A DNA stretch of 64,000 nucleotides from Streptomyces sparsogenes. GTDB taxonomy: Bacteria; Actinomycetota; Actinomycetes; Streptomycetales; Streptomycetaceae. A program made the translations under genes and the position numbers. This document shows, piece after piece, positions 50,505 to 58,899 of the stretch; position 1 is the first letter of the stretch, and each line of letters opens with the position of its first letter. Under the pieces are notes generated by a model. That model saw nothing but the letters and a program-made list of their open reading frames with translations, had not been told where the DNA came from and did not search any database. The stretch is from assembly GCF_001704635.1 (NCBI RefSeq), contig NZ_MAXF01000230.1, positions 1-64,000 on the forward strand, read 5' to 3'.

Positions 50505-50527
50505 GCCGCCTTCCTCCCGCAGCCTCG

Positions 50528-50952
50528 GGTGACGTGGTGCATGCGGGCGAGTTTCCACGCGGACTCCACGGACTCCGAGCCGCCGGAGGTGAAGAACACG
50601 CGATGGATGCCGTCGGGTGCCAGAGCGGCAAGTCGCTCGGCCGGCTCGATGACGGCGGGGTGCGCGGTGTTCCACAGGGTGCTGAACGGTAGGCGGCTGA
50701 GTTGCCGTTCGGCCGTCCTGGCGAACTCGGGGCCGTAGGAGTAGCCGAGCTGTGCGCAGAACAGGGCGGACAGGACGTCGATATAGCGGTTCCCGGTCGT
50801 GTCGTAGACGTAGACGCCTTCGGCCGGTCGGGCAGGAACATTCCCTGACCGCTGCGCAGGCTCGCGTGTTGGCCGAAGTGCAGGAGCAGGTGTTTGCCGG
50901 CTGCTTCGCGCAGCCGGTCGGCCTGGTGTGTGGTGGCGGGGTGGTCGGGCAT
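50528..50952 (-). pseudogene. Class III aminotransferase, N-terminal fragment with frameshift
   Basis: The ATG at 50952 starts HPATTHQADRLREAAGKHLLLHF; near 50820 the frame shifts and continues EGVYVYDTTGNRYIDVLSALFCAQLGYSY, then TLWNTAHPAVIEPAERLAAL and VFFTSGGSESVESAWKLARMHHV. That is the first third of an omega-amino-acid aminotransferase; the PLP lysine and all the rest are lost where integrase debris starts. It lies 230 bases past the nitrilase gene, on the same strand, and was probably once part of that operon. Confidence 0.72.
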
Positions 50953-51181
50953 GGCGGTTTCCGGGGAGGTCGGCGGGCACATGAGGGGCAGACGGGAGCT
51001 CGGCTGGGCGAGTGGGCGGACCCAGGCGCAATGCGCGGCCACATCGCGAGCATCTGCCGGCCGCCGGAGAGTATCCGAACGCGGCTCCGAGAGGGCTCGG
51101 CGGCGGAAACTCGGCGCCCACTGCGGAGCCAGGGCGTCAGGCGCCGGGCAGCCCGTCGCGACCGCGGGACCGCTGGGCGTC

Positions 51182-52087
51182 TCAGGCTCCTGGCGATCCG
51201 GCCCGGGCGGGACGCAGCGGGCCGAGGCCGGTCATGATCTGGCCCTTGTCGTAGCCCTCGCTGGCGGGCGGAAAGGGGGGCGGAGCGTCGCGCAGTTGCT
51301 TCCACAGGGGGTTCAGGCCGAGGGTGCCGTGTTCACGGGTGATGGCCACGAGGTCGAGGTCGAGGTGGAAGGTGAGGAACTCCTCGCCTGCGCCGCCCTG
51401 GGCCAGCACGCGGCCTTCGGGGTCGGTGGCGATGCTGCGGCCGGTGCCGAAGAGGCCGCCGATGTTCGGGTTGAGAACGTACACCTGGTTGGTGATGGCG
51501 TTGGCGCGAGCGAGAACGAGTTCCTGTTCGCGGTCGGATGTGCGGGTGTAGGTGGGCTGGATGATGACCTCGGCGCCCATCCAGGCGAGGGTGCGGGAGA
51601 TCTCCGGCACCCAGCCGTCGTAGCAGATCGCCAGGCCGAAGCGGCCTACCTGGGGGATGTCGAAGGTGGCGTAGGTGTCGCCGGGCACGGAGGTCTCGTA
51701 CGGCATCCAGGGGAAGATCTTGCGGTACGAGGCCACCACTTCACCCTGCGGGGAGATGGCGACGGCCGTGTTGTGGACGCCCTTGGCCGACCGCTCCGGG
51801 ATGCTGCCGGGGACGATCCACAGCCCGGTGTCGGCCGCGAGCCGGCACACCGCGTCGGTGGTGGGACCTGGGATCGGTTCGGCGAGGCGGTCGAGGTAGC
51901 CGGTCGGGTGGCGGGCGTCGAAGCTGCCGAAGGCGCTCAGGTACAGCTCGGGGAAGACCACCAGGCCGATGGACGGGGAGAGGGCTTTGAGGGAGCGCAC
52001 CTCGCGGCTGAACTTCGCAAATGTGGCCTGGGGGTCGCCGGTTACGGGTGCGACCTGGGCGAGAGCGACGCCGAGGATTCGGCTCAC
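51182..52087 (-). CDS. Nitrilase-superfamily amidohydrolase
   Basis: A 301-residue carbon-nitrogen hydrolase with the Glu-Lys-Cys triad: Glu47 in VVFPELYLS, Lys123 in SYRKIFPW and Cys155 in AICYDGWVPE. It hydrolyses C-N bonds in amides or nitriles in the cytoplasm. The sequence is nearest the aliphatic amidase/carbamoyl type, not a plant-like nitrilase. The GTG start overlaps the ATPase gene by four bases (GTGA), making it the last intact gene of the peptide-type importer operon; it likely processes the imported compound. Confidence 0.85.
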   Translation of the reverse strand: MSRILGVALAQVAPVTGDPQATFAKFSREVRSLKALSPSIGLVVFPELYLSAFGSFDARHPTGYLDRLAEPIPGPTTDAVCRLAADTGLWIVPGSIPERSAKGVHNTAVAISPQGEVVASYRKIFPWMPYETSVPGDTYATFDIPQVGRFGLAICYDGWVPEISRTLAWMGAEVIIQPTYTRTSDREQELVLARANAITNQVYVLNPNIGGLFGTGRSIATDPEGRVLAQGGAGEEFLTFHLDLDLVAITREHGTLGLNPLWKQLRDAPPPFPPASEGYDKGQIMTGLGPLRPARAGSPGA

Positions 52088-52878
52088 TGGGCGGCTCCTT
52101 GTGTGAGGGCTGCGATGTCGGGTGTGCCTGACGGGAAGTCCGGTGGGTGGAGCCCGGGGACGGCGTCGAGCAGCCTGCGGGTGTAGGTGTGCTGGGGGGA
52201 GTCCAGGACCTGGGCGGTGGGCCCGGTCTCGACGAGTTCGCCGTGCAGCATGACGCTGACCCGGTCCGCGATGTGCCGGACCACGCCCAGGTCGTGGGTG
52301 ATGAGAAGGAAGGCGAGGTCGCTGTGGTCGCGCAGATCGAGCAGCAGGTTGAGGATCTGCGCCTGGACGGAGACGTCGAGGGCGGAGGTGGGTTCGTCGA
52401 GCACCAGCAGCGAGGGGCCGACGGCGAGGGCGCGGGCGATGGCGACGCGCTGGCACTGGCCGCCGGAGAGCTGGTGGGGGTAGCGGGTGAGGACGGTCGC
52501 GGGAAGGCCGACGCGGGCGAGTTCCGCGGTGACGTCGGTCACGGGCCGGTCGGCTTCGCGCAGTGGTTCGGCGATGAGTTGCCGGACGGTCATCCGGGGG
52601 TTGAGGGCGGCGTAGGGGTTCTGGAAGACGATCTGTACCTGGTGGCGCAGCCGCCGCAGCTCCTTGCGGCTCAGCCCGGTGAGCGGGTGGCCCGCGATGC
52701 GGACGGTGCCGGAGGTGGGCTGGATCAGGCCGAGCACGCACCGCGCGAGGGTGGTCTTGCCCGAGCCTGACTCGCCTACCAGCGCGTGTACTTCGCCTGC
52801 GGTGATGGTGAGGTCGACGCCGGCGACGGCGGTGTGCGAGCCGAAGGTCTTGACGAGCTGCTGTACGTCGAGGATCAC
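52084..52878 (-). CDS. ABC importer ATPase, DppF/OppF type
   Basis: A 264-residue ATPase. Walker A is GESGSGKTT (34-42), the Q-loop QIVFQNPYAALNPRMTV follows, LSGGQCQRVAIARAL is the signature and LLVLDEPTSALDVSVQ the Walker B. The short C-terminal extension lacks the full oligopeptide-binding motif. Overlaps its upstream neighbour by four bases (GTGA). Partner of the ATPase half of the fusion protein. Confidence 0.9.
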   Translation of the reverse strand: MILDVQQLVKTFGSHTAVAGVDLTITAGEVHALVGESGSGKTTLARCVLGLIQPTSGTVRIAGHPLTGLSRKELRRLRHQVQIVFQNPYAALNPRMTVRQLIAEPLREADRPVTDVTAELARVGLPATVLTRYPHQLSGGQCQRVAIARALAVGPSLLVLDEPTSALDVSVQAQILNLLLDLRDHSDLAFLLITHDLGVVRHIADRVSVMLHGELVETGPTAQVLDSPQHTYTRRLLDAVPGLHPPDFPSGTPDIAALTQGAAQ

Positions 52879-54851
52879 GCGGGGACTCCCTTCGGCTGGG
52901 TGAGGTGGCAGGCGCTGGCCCGCGCTCCGGCGGCGTGCAGAGGCGGCGGGGTGGCGCATGCCTCGGTGGTGTGGGCACAGCGGTCGGCGAAGGGGCAGCC
53001 GGTGAGCAGGTCGGGGCGGTCCGGCACACTGCCGGGGATGGCGGGCAGCGCTTTGCCGGGGGCGGCCCGGTCGGGGAGGGCGGCGAGCAGGGCGCGGGTG
53101 TAGGGGTGGTCCGGGGTGTCCAGTACGTCGGCCACCGGGCCTGATTCGACGACCTGACCGGCGTAGAGCACGTACATCCGGGTGCACAGTTCGCGGACCT
53201 CGCCCAGGTTGTGGGTGATGTACAGGACTCCGAAGCCGTGCTCGGCCTGCAGACGGCGCAGCAGGGAGCGGATCTCCTTGGCCACGGTGACGTCCAGGGC
53301 GGTGGTCGGTTCGTCGGCGATGAGCAGATCGGGCCGGCACAGCAGAGCGGCGGCGATCATGACGCGCTGCAGCATGCCGCCGGAGAGCTGGTGAGGGTAG
53401 GAGCGCGTGACGCGCTCGGCGTCCAGGCCCACTTCTGCCAGTGCGATGCTCACCTGCTCGGCCGCTTCGGTCCGGGTGCCGCCCTGGTGCAGGCGTACCA
53501 GCCGGGCGAGTTGGCGGCCTAGCGGTGTGACGGGGTCGAAGGAGGCGGCGGGGTTCTGGAAGACCATGGCCACTCGCCGGCCGCGGACCGCGTGGAGGCC
53601 CGCAGCCCGCAGGTCCTGGCCCTGGAGCCGGATGGCGCCGGAGGTTTTGGCTCCAGCGGGGAGCATGCCGAGGACACTGAGGGCGGTCAGGGACTTGCCG
53701 CAGCCGCTCTCGCCGACCACCCCCACGACCTCGCCCGCGCGCACGTGGAGGGAGACCTCGCGTACGACGGCGGCGTCGCCGATGGTGACGCGCAGCCGGG
53801 AAATCTCCAGGAGGGGTGCCGCCTGGCCGTCTGCGCGCCGCTCGCCCAGGCCGGGCGCGGTCTCGTCCTGAGTGGCGGGCAGGGGGCTCGCCGCGTCGGT
53901 GGCCTTCCCCTCCGGCCGGCGCCGCAACCGAGCGGCGGCCTGCCGGGCCAGTGTGCGCAGGCCGCGTCGGGCGGTGGCGGAACGGGCTTCCGTGCGCGGG
54001 TCGAACACGTCACGCAGAGCGTCGCCAATGAGATTGAAGGCCAGCACGGTGAGGAGGATCGCCAGGCCCGGGAAGAGCGCCGCCCACCAGTGGGTCTGGA
54101 GGTCGGCACGGGCCTCGGCCACCATCAGGCCCCAGTCCGCCTGCGGCGGGCGGGTGCCCAGGCCGAGGAAGGCCAGTGACCCTGCGGCCAGGATCACGGT
54201 GCCGATGTCGACGGTGGCCTGCACCAGGATCGGTGAGACGGCGTTGCGCAGAATATGCCGCACCATGACGACTCGGTCCTTGAGCCCCAGGGCGCGCGCT
54301 CCCTCGACGAAGGGCCGCTCACGCATGGATGCGGTGAGGCCCTGGACCAGCCGGGTGTACCAGGGCCACCAGGCGATGGCCAGCGCGAGGGCGGCGTGCT
54401 CCAGGCCGGGGCCGAGGGTGGCCACGATGGCCATGGCGAGCAGCAGGGGCGGGAAGGCCAGGAACATGTCGCACAGCCGCATGATCGCCTCGCTCACGCG
54501 CCCGCCGCGGAAGCCCGCGATCAGCCCCAGCGGTACGCCCACCAGCACGGCGAGTCCGACCACAAGGAGCGGTACGGTCAGCGCCGGCCGGGCCCCGTAG
54601 ATGATGCGGCTGAGCACGTCGCGGCCAAGGTTGTCGGTGCCGAGCAGGTGCCCGCCGTCGGGTGGCAGGTGGCGGGCGGCGACCTCGGCCGCTCCGGCGC
54701 CCTGATCAGGGTGCGGGGCGAGCCAGGGGCCGAGCAGGGCGGCGGCGACCAGGGCCGCGAGCAGCACCAGGCCGAGGACGGCGAGCGGGTCGCGGAGCAG
54801 GGCGGTGTAGCGGGCGCTGCGCGGTGGGATGGTCTGCGGGCTGTGACTCAT
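52875..54851 (-). CDS. Fused ABC permease (DppC type) and ATPase (DppD type)
   Basis: A 658-residue protein joining two usually separate subunits. Residues 1-285 are the permease: six membrane helices, HLLGTDNLGRDVLSRIIYGAR typical of DppC and the EAA loop EGARALGLKDRVVMVRHILRNAV. A hydrophilic Ala/Arg-rich linker (286-345) follows. Residues 346-658 are the ATPase: Walker A GESGCGKS (380-387), LSGGMLQRVMIAAAL, LLIADEPTTALDVTV and the C-terminal CPFADRC Cys motif of the OppD/DppD group. No stop or start signal lies at the joint. Such fusions occur in some actinomycetes. Start overlaps the DppB stop by four bases. Confidence 0.88.
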   Translation of the reverse strand: MSHSPQTIPPRSARYTALLRDPLAVLGLVLLAALVAAALLGPWLAPHPDQGAGAAEVAARHLPPDGGHLLGTDNLGRDVLSRIIYGARPALTVPLLVVGLAVLVGVPLGLIAGFRGGRVSEAIMRLCDMFLAFPPLLLAMAIVATLGPGLEHAALALAIAWWPWYTRLVQGLTASMRERPFVEGARALGLKDRVVMVRHILRNAVSPILVQATVDIGTVILAAGSLAFLGLGTRPPQADWGLMVAEARADLQTHWWAALFPGLAILLTVLAFNLIGDALRDVFDPRTEARSATARRGLRTLARQAAARLRRRPEGKATDAASPLPATQDETAPGLGERRADGQAAPLLEISRLRVTIGDAAVVREVSLHVRAGEVVGVVGESGCGKSLTALSVLGMLPAGAKTSGAIRLQGQDLRAAGLHAVRGRRVAMVFQNPAASFDPVTPLGRQLARLVRLHQGGTRTEAAEQVSIALAEVGLDAERVTRSYPHQLSGGMLQRVMIAAALLCRPDLLIADEPTTALDVTVAKEIRSLLRRLQAEHGFGVLYITHNLGEVRELCTRMYVLYAGQVVESGPVADVLDTPDHPYTRALLAALPDRAAPGKALPAIPGSVPDRPDLLTGCPFADRCAHTTEACATPPPLHAAGARASACHLTQPKGVPA

Positions 54852-55864
54852 GCCGGCCTCACTCGCGGATCGAGGCGCGCGTGGACGAGATCCACCGCGA
54901 GGTTGACGAGGACGTAGGCGACGGCGCCGATGAGGGTGACGCCCATGACCGCCGGGTAGTCCAGGCTCAGCAGGCCGGAGGCGGCGTACTGGCCGAGGCC
55001 CGGCCAGTCGAATACCACTTCGACGAAGAACGCGCCGGTCAGGGCGTAGGCGGCGGTCAGGCCGAGCACCGTGACGGTGGGCGGGAGGGCGTTGCGCAGG
55101 GCGACGCGCCAGACGAGGGTGCGTTCGGGGACGCCGTAGGCGCGGCCGACGCGGATGTAGTCCTGCTGGAGCGCCTCCAGCATGCTGGTGCGGGTCATGC
55201 GGGCCACGACGCCGAGCGGGTAGGCGGCCAGTGTGAGGGCCGGCAGGATCAGGTGCGCCGAGGCGCTGGCCAGCGCCGCCCCGTTGCCGGTGAGGAGCGC
55301 GTCCACCGTGTTCAGTCCGGTGATCGAGTGGATCGGCGCGGTGAACTCCAGGTCGCTGTCCATGCGCCCGGTGGGCGGCAGCAGTCCCAGGCGGCCGAAG
55401 ACCAGCAGCTGGAGCAGCAGCCCGAGCCAGAAGGCGGGCACCGATACGCCCGCGATGGACAGCAGCCGCACCGCCTGGTCGATCAGTCTGCCGGGCCGCA
55501 CCGCGGCTATGCAGCCGAGGGTGACGCCCAGCACCAGCGCCACCGTCATGGCGGCGCCGACGAGTTCGAGGGTGGCGGGCAGCCGGTCGCCGAGCTCGCC
55601 GAGGACCGGCTGCTTGGTGGCGATGGAGGTGCCCCAGTCCCCGGTCAGCACCTTGCGCAGATACGACAGGTACTGCACCGGCAGCGGCTGGTCGAGGCCG
55701 AGGGCGTGTGTCACCCGTTCGACCTCCTCGGGCGTCGCCTTGGCACCGACGTAGGTGAGGGCGGGGTTGGAGGGGATCACCCGGGAAAGGACGAAGGTGA
55801 TCGCGCTGACCCCGAGGAGGACCAGCAGGGATCCGCGCAGCCGGCGCAGCAGGAAGCGCCCCAT
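54848..55864 (-). CDS. ABC importer permease, DppB type
   Basis: A 338-residue membrane protein. RFLLRRLRGSLLVLLGVSAITFVLSRVIPSNP is the conserved first helix of DppB/NikB; the EAA loop reads LQQDYIRVGRAYGVPERTLVWRVALRNALPPTV and GAFFVEVVFDWPGLGQYAASGLLSLDYP follows. It pairs with the permease half of the fusion protein. The ATG overlaps the binding-protein stop by one base. Confidence 0.9.
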   Translation of the reverse strand: MGRFLLRRLRGSLLVLLGVSAITFVLSRVIPSNPALTYVGAKATPEEVERVTHALGLDQPLPVQYLSYLRKVLTGDWGTSIATKQPVLGELGDRLPATLELVGAAMTVALVLGVTLGCIAAVRPGRLIDQAVRLLSIAGVSVPAFWLGLLLQLLVFGRLGLLPPTGRMDSDLEFTAPIHSITGLNTVDALLTGNGAALASASAHLILPALTLAAYPLGVVARMTRTSMLEALQQDYIRVGRAYGVPERTLVWRVALRNALPPTVTVLGLTAAYALTGAFFVEVVFDWPGLGQYAASGLLSLDYPAVMGVTLIGAVAYVLVNLAVDLVHARLDPRVRPA

Positions 55865-57447
55865 CAGCTGGCTCCGTGGCGCAGCTGGTGGAAGGGGATG
55901 GAGAAGGAGTAGTTCGGGTTGCAGGCGAAGCCCTTGACCTCGCTGTTCATCACGACGGGGGTGCGCACGTCGTAGAGGAACGCGCCGGGGGCCTGGTCCA
56001 GCAGCCGGCGCTGCGCCTTGCCGTACAGCTCGGCGGCCTTGTCCCGGTCGGTGGCGGTGTGGGTGCCGGCCTCGTCGACGAGCTTGTCGTACGTGGTGTC
56101 CTTCCAGTAGCTGAGGTTGAAGAACGGCTTGTCGCTGCTGCGGAAGAGCGAGACCAGGTTGTCCGAGCCCGCGTCGGAGTAGGTCGGCCAGTACATCAGC
56201 AGGAAGATGTCCTGCGCCTTGGCCGGGTCCGCCTTGGCCTTCTCCCACTGCTGGTTGAACAGGATCGGCTGCAGCTCGACCGACACACCGACCTTGGCGA
56301 AGGAGTCCTTGATCAGCGGGGCGTACTTGGCCTGCTGTGCGTTCTCCGCCGCGTAGCTGAGGGTCAGCTTCAGGCCCTTGCCGCCCTCGTATCCGGCCTC
56401 TGTGAGCAGCCGGCGGGCGGCCTCAAGGTCGTACGGCGTCTGCGGCAGCTGCTCGTCGTGAGGGAAGGCACCGGCCGGTACGGGGCCGCGAGCACGGGTG
56501 CCGAAGCCTTCGGTACCCACCTTGAGGATGTCGTCGTAGGGGATGGCCTGCGCCAGCGCCCGGCGTAGCTTCACGTTCTTCAGCGGGCCCTTGGCGGTGT
56601 TGAAGAAGGCCGTGTGGCTCTGGAAGGTGGGACACTCGGTGACGGTGTAGCGCTTGTCCTTCTTGAACTGGGCGACGTTCTCCAGTGGCAGCGAGGCGGC
56701 GTAGTCGACCTGGCCGGACTGGAGCATCTGCTGCTGCGCGGTCGGCTCGGCGGTGATCCTGGCGACGACCGTGCGGTAGCGCCCGCCCTTCCAGCCGCCC
56801 CAGTACTTGTCGTACGCCTTGAGTACGACCCTCTTCTTGGCCTGGTACTCCGAGACCCGGTACGGGCCGGTGCCTGCGTCCACGCCCTTGGCGAAGTAGT
56901 CCTCGCCCCTGGCCAGGGCCTTGGGGCTGACGATCCACGCCCCGTACATGGACGAGGCGATCATGTCGACCGGGGCGGCGCTCTTCAGCTTGAGCACGAC
57001 CGTGTGCTCGTCCGGTGTCTCGATGGTGTCCAGCGCCGACCAGATGAAGGCTGCGCCACCGTCCTTGGCGGAGGCTTCCAGGGACGCCTTGACCGCCGCG
57101 GCGTTCATCGGCTCGCCGTCGTGAAAGGTGACCCCCTCGCGCAGATGGAAGGTCCACGTCTTGGCGTCGGCGGAGGACGCCCAGCGCTCGGCGAGGGCGG
57201 GGCGGAAGCGTTCCTTCGAGCCGGGCGGGTTCATCCACAGCAGCGGCTCGTAGACGTTGCTGAGGTAGTAGACCTCGGTGGAGAACGACTTCACCGGATT
57301 CCAGGTCGTCACCTCGGCGGTGGTTGCCACATTGAGGATCTGCCCGGTGCCACTGCCGGTGCCACTGCCGGTACCGCTACAGGCAGACGCGAGCAGACCG
57401 CAGGCCACCAGAGCGGCGGCGGCCGGTGTTCTTCGGGACGTGGCCAT
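55864..57447 (-). CDS. Family 5 solute-binding lipoprotein (peptide/nickel type)
   Basis: A 527-residue extracellular binding protein. The signal peptide ends in a lipobox (LLASAC, Cys23), followed by a short GTGSGTGSGTG spacer made of a repeated codon block. The body has the class motifs FHDGEPMNAAAVKASLE and FFNTAKGPLKNVKLRRALAQAIPYDDI. The ATG at 57447 begins the signal peptide; the longer frame has no such feature upstream. First gene of the operon and divergent from the LysR regulator. Its ligand is unknown; an amide or peptide fits the downstream nitrilase. Confidence 0.9.
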   Translation of the reverse strand: MATSRRTPAAAALVACGLLASACSGTGSGTGSGTGQILNVATTAEVTTWNPVKSFSTEVYYLSNVYEPLLWMNPPGSKERFRPALAERWASSADAKTWTFHLREGVTFHDGEPMNAAAVKASLEASAKDGGAAFIWSALDTIETPDEHTVVLKLKSAAPVDMIASSMYGAWIVSPKALARGEDYFAKGVDAGTGPYRVSEYQAKKRVVLKAYDKYWGGWKGGRYRTVVARITAEPTAQQQMLQSGQVDYAASLPLENVAQFKKDKRYTVTECPTFQSHTAFFNTAKGPLKNVKLRRALAQAIPYDDILKVGTEGFGTRARGPVPAGAFPHDEQLPQTPYDLEAARRLLTEAGYEGGKGLKLTLSYAAENAQQAKYAPLIKDSFAKVGVSVELQPILFNQQWEKAKADPAKAQDIFLLMYWPTYSDAGSDNLVSLFRSSDKPFFNLSYWKDTTYDKLVDEAGTHTATDRDKAAELYGKAQRRLLDQAPGAFLYDVRTPVVMNSEVKGFACNPNYSFSIPFHQLRHGAS

Positions 57448-57546
57448 GAGTTCGCTCCTCAGGGAAGGCACATTCGCCGGCCGTTCAAAGTGAGACAACA
57501 ATGGGCCCGGTGAGCTATAACCTCAAATACTTGATGGGGTTGGTTT

Positions 57547-57565
57547 CCATGCCTATGAGGCATGG
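57547..57565. promoter_or_regulatory. LysR-type palindrome CCATGCC-N5-GGCATGG
   Basis: Perfect 7-base arms in the divergent promoter, 15 bases before the GTG of the LysR gene. A second small palindrome (TCAA-ATAC-TTGA) lies about 15 bases to its left. Likely binding sites of the LysR protein. Confidence 0.65.
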
Positions 57566-57579
57566 ATAGGAGGTACACT

Positions 57580-58473
57580 GTGGAGCTGAGGGTGCTGCGC
57601 TACTTCCTGGCGGTCGTCGAGAGCGGCTCGGTGACCAGGGCGGCGGCCGAAGTCCATATCGCCCAGCCCTCGCTCTCCCGCCAACTGCGCGGACTCGAGG
57701 CGTTTCTGGGAGTGACACTGTTCGACCGCACGGGCAAACGGATGGAACTCACGGCGGCCGGCCGCCGTTTCCTGCCCCTCGCCCGGGACTTGGTAACCCG
57801 CGCCGACACCGCCCTCGCCGCCGCCGGCTCGCTGGCGTCCGGGCGGGCGATGCGGATCACCGTGGCGGCTCCCGCCACCACCATCACCGATGTGATCGCC
57901 CCATTCCTGGCCACCTGGGGTCCGGAGGACCCCCTGGTCACGGTGCAGGCGGAGAACCCGCTACGCGCCTACCAGGCCCTCACCCGGGGCGCGGACGTGG
58001 CGATCTCCTCAGCCCCGCCGCGCCGCCGCTACGCCGGGCTGCCCGTAGCCCGGCTGCCGCTGTGGGCCTACGTGCCACCCTCACACCCCTGGGCAGGCCG
58101 GGACCGGATCACCATCCAGGAGTTGACCGGTGAGCCGCTGATCGTCCTCACTCTCGCGCACGGCACCCGCCGCATCCTGGACCAGGCGGTACAGGACGCG
58201 GGCAGGTCCCTTGACATCGTCCTGGAGTGCGACACCCCGCAGGTCGCCCAGGCGATGACCGCCTCCGGTCACGGCATCGCCGTCGTCTCCGACGACCCCC
58301 GCTTCGGGCTGCACCCACTGCTGATTCTCGACCAGCACGGGGAGCCCCTGCAGATCCGGCTGCACGCGGCCTGGGACGCCGGCCACTACGCGCTGCGCAC
58401 CATCGAGTCCTTCGCCACCGGCCTGGCCCGCTTCTGCGTCGAGCAGTACGGGCCGCAGGCAGCGGGGAGCTGA
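57580..58473 (+). CDS. LysR-family transcriptional regulator
   Basis: A 297-residue regulator: VLRYFLAVVESGSVTRAAAEVHIAQPSLSRQLRGLEAFLG is the winged helix and the effector domain follows from residue 85. The GTG at 57580 is chosen over an ATG at 57562 because AGGAGG lies 6 bases before it and the ATG overlaps the palindrome. It faces the peptide-importer operon and probably controls it. Confidence 0.87.
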   Translation: MELRVLRYFLAVVESGSVTRAAAEVHIAQPSLSRQLRGLEAFLGVTLFDRTGKRMELTAAGRRFLPLARDLVTRADTALAAAGSLASGRAMRITVAAPATTITDVIAPFLATWGPEDPLVTVQAENPLRAYQALTRGADVAISSAPPRRRYAGLPVARLPLWAYVPPSHPWAGRDRITIQELTGEPLIVLTLAHGTRRILDQAVQDAGRSLDIVLECDTPQVAQAMTASGHGIAVVSDDPRFGLHPLLILDQHGEPLQIRLHAAWDAGHYALRTIESFATGLARFCVEQYGPQAAGS

Positions 58474-58899
58474 CCCCTCCTGGAACTGGGCCGGTCCGGT
58501 GAGAAAGTTGTGCAGGAGTCGTGGCCGGCTCGAGTTGGTGTCCGGTGCGGCCGGCCCCCGGGACCGAGCTCGTCGAAGTCGTGCACGGCGAGCCGCCCCA
58601 GCCGCTCGCCGACCCCGTAGGCGAGCGTGGTCCTGTCCGAGCACCAGGAGCCGGTCGATTTGCGCAGCGTCTGACCAGGGTGGCAGATCAGCTGTGGTGT
58701 TCTCGGCAAGCTCAGGGGGCAGATCTGGTTGCCCGGCCACCGACCCCGGCGATGCGTCGCACTCCGCCGGGAGAACCTGCCTCGATACCTCCCAGGCAAC
58801 TTGGCCAGTCCTCTCAGGCATTGGACAGCTCTCGCTGTGCGCACCCAACATGCCGCCACAACAGACTCTGTCCGAAAGACGCCTGAAAGAAGGACACCC
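58474..58899. other. Gap with a possible gene remnant
   Basis: No complete gene. On the minus strand a frame around 58555-58680 has reasonable codon bias (DRTTLAYGVGERLGRLAVHDF) and may be a fragment of a lost gene, but I cannot name it. The right end carries the ribosome-binding site AAAGAAGGA for the hydrolase gene. Confidence 0.4.

Noticed and set aside
57340..57385. Short tandem repeat suspected to be a regulatory or phase-variable repeat
   Set aside because: It encodes the GTGSGTGSGT spacer after the lipobox; the unit is a multiple of three bases and lies inside the gene, so a simple flexible linker explains it.
56614..57513. Plus-strand frame opposite the family 5 binding protein
   Set aside because: Shadow of a gene with a lipobox and class motifs on the other strand.
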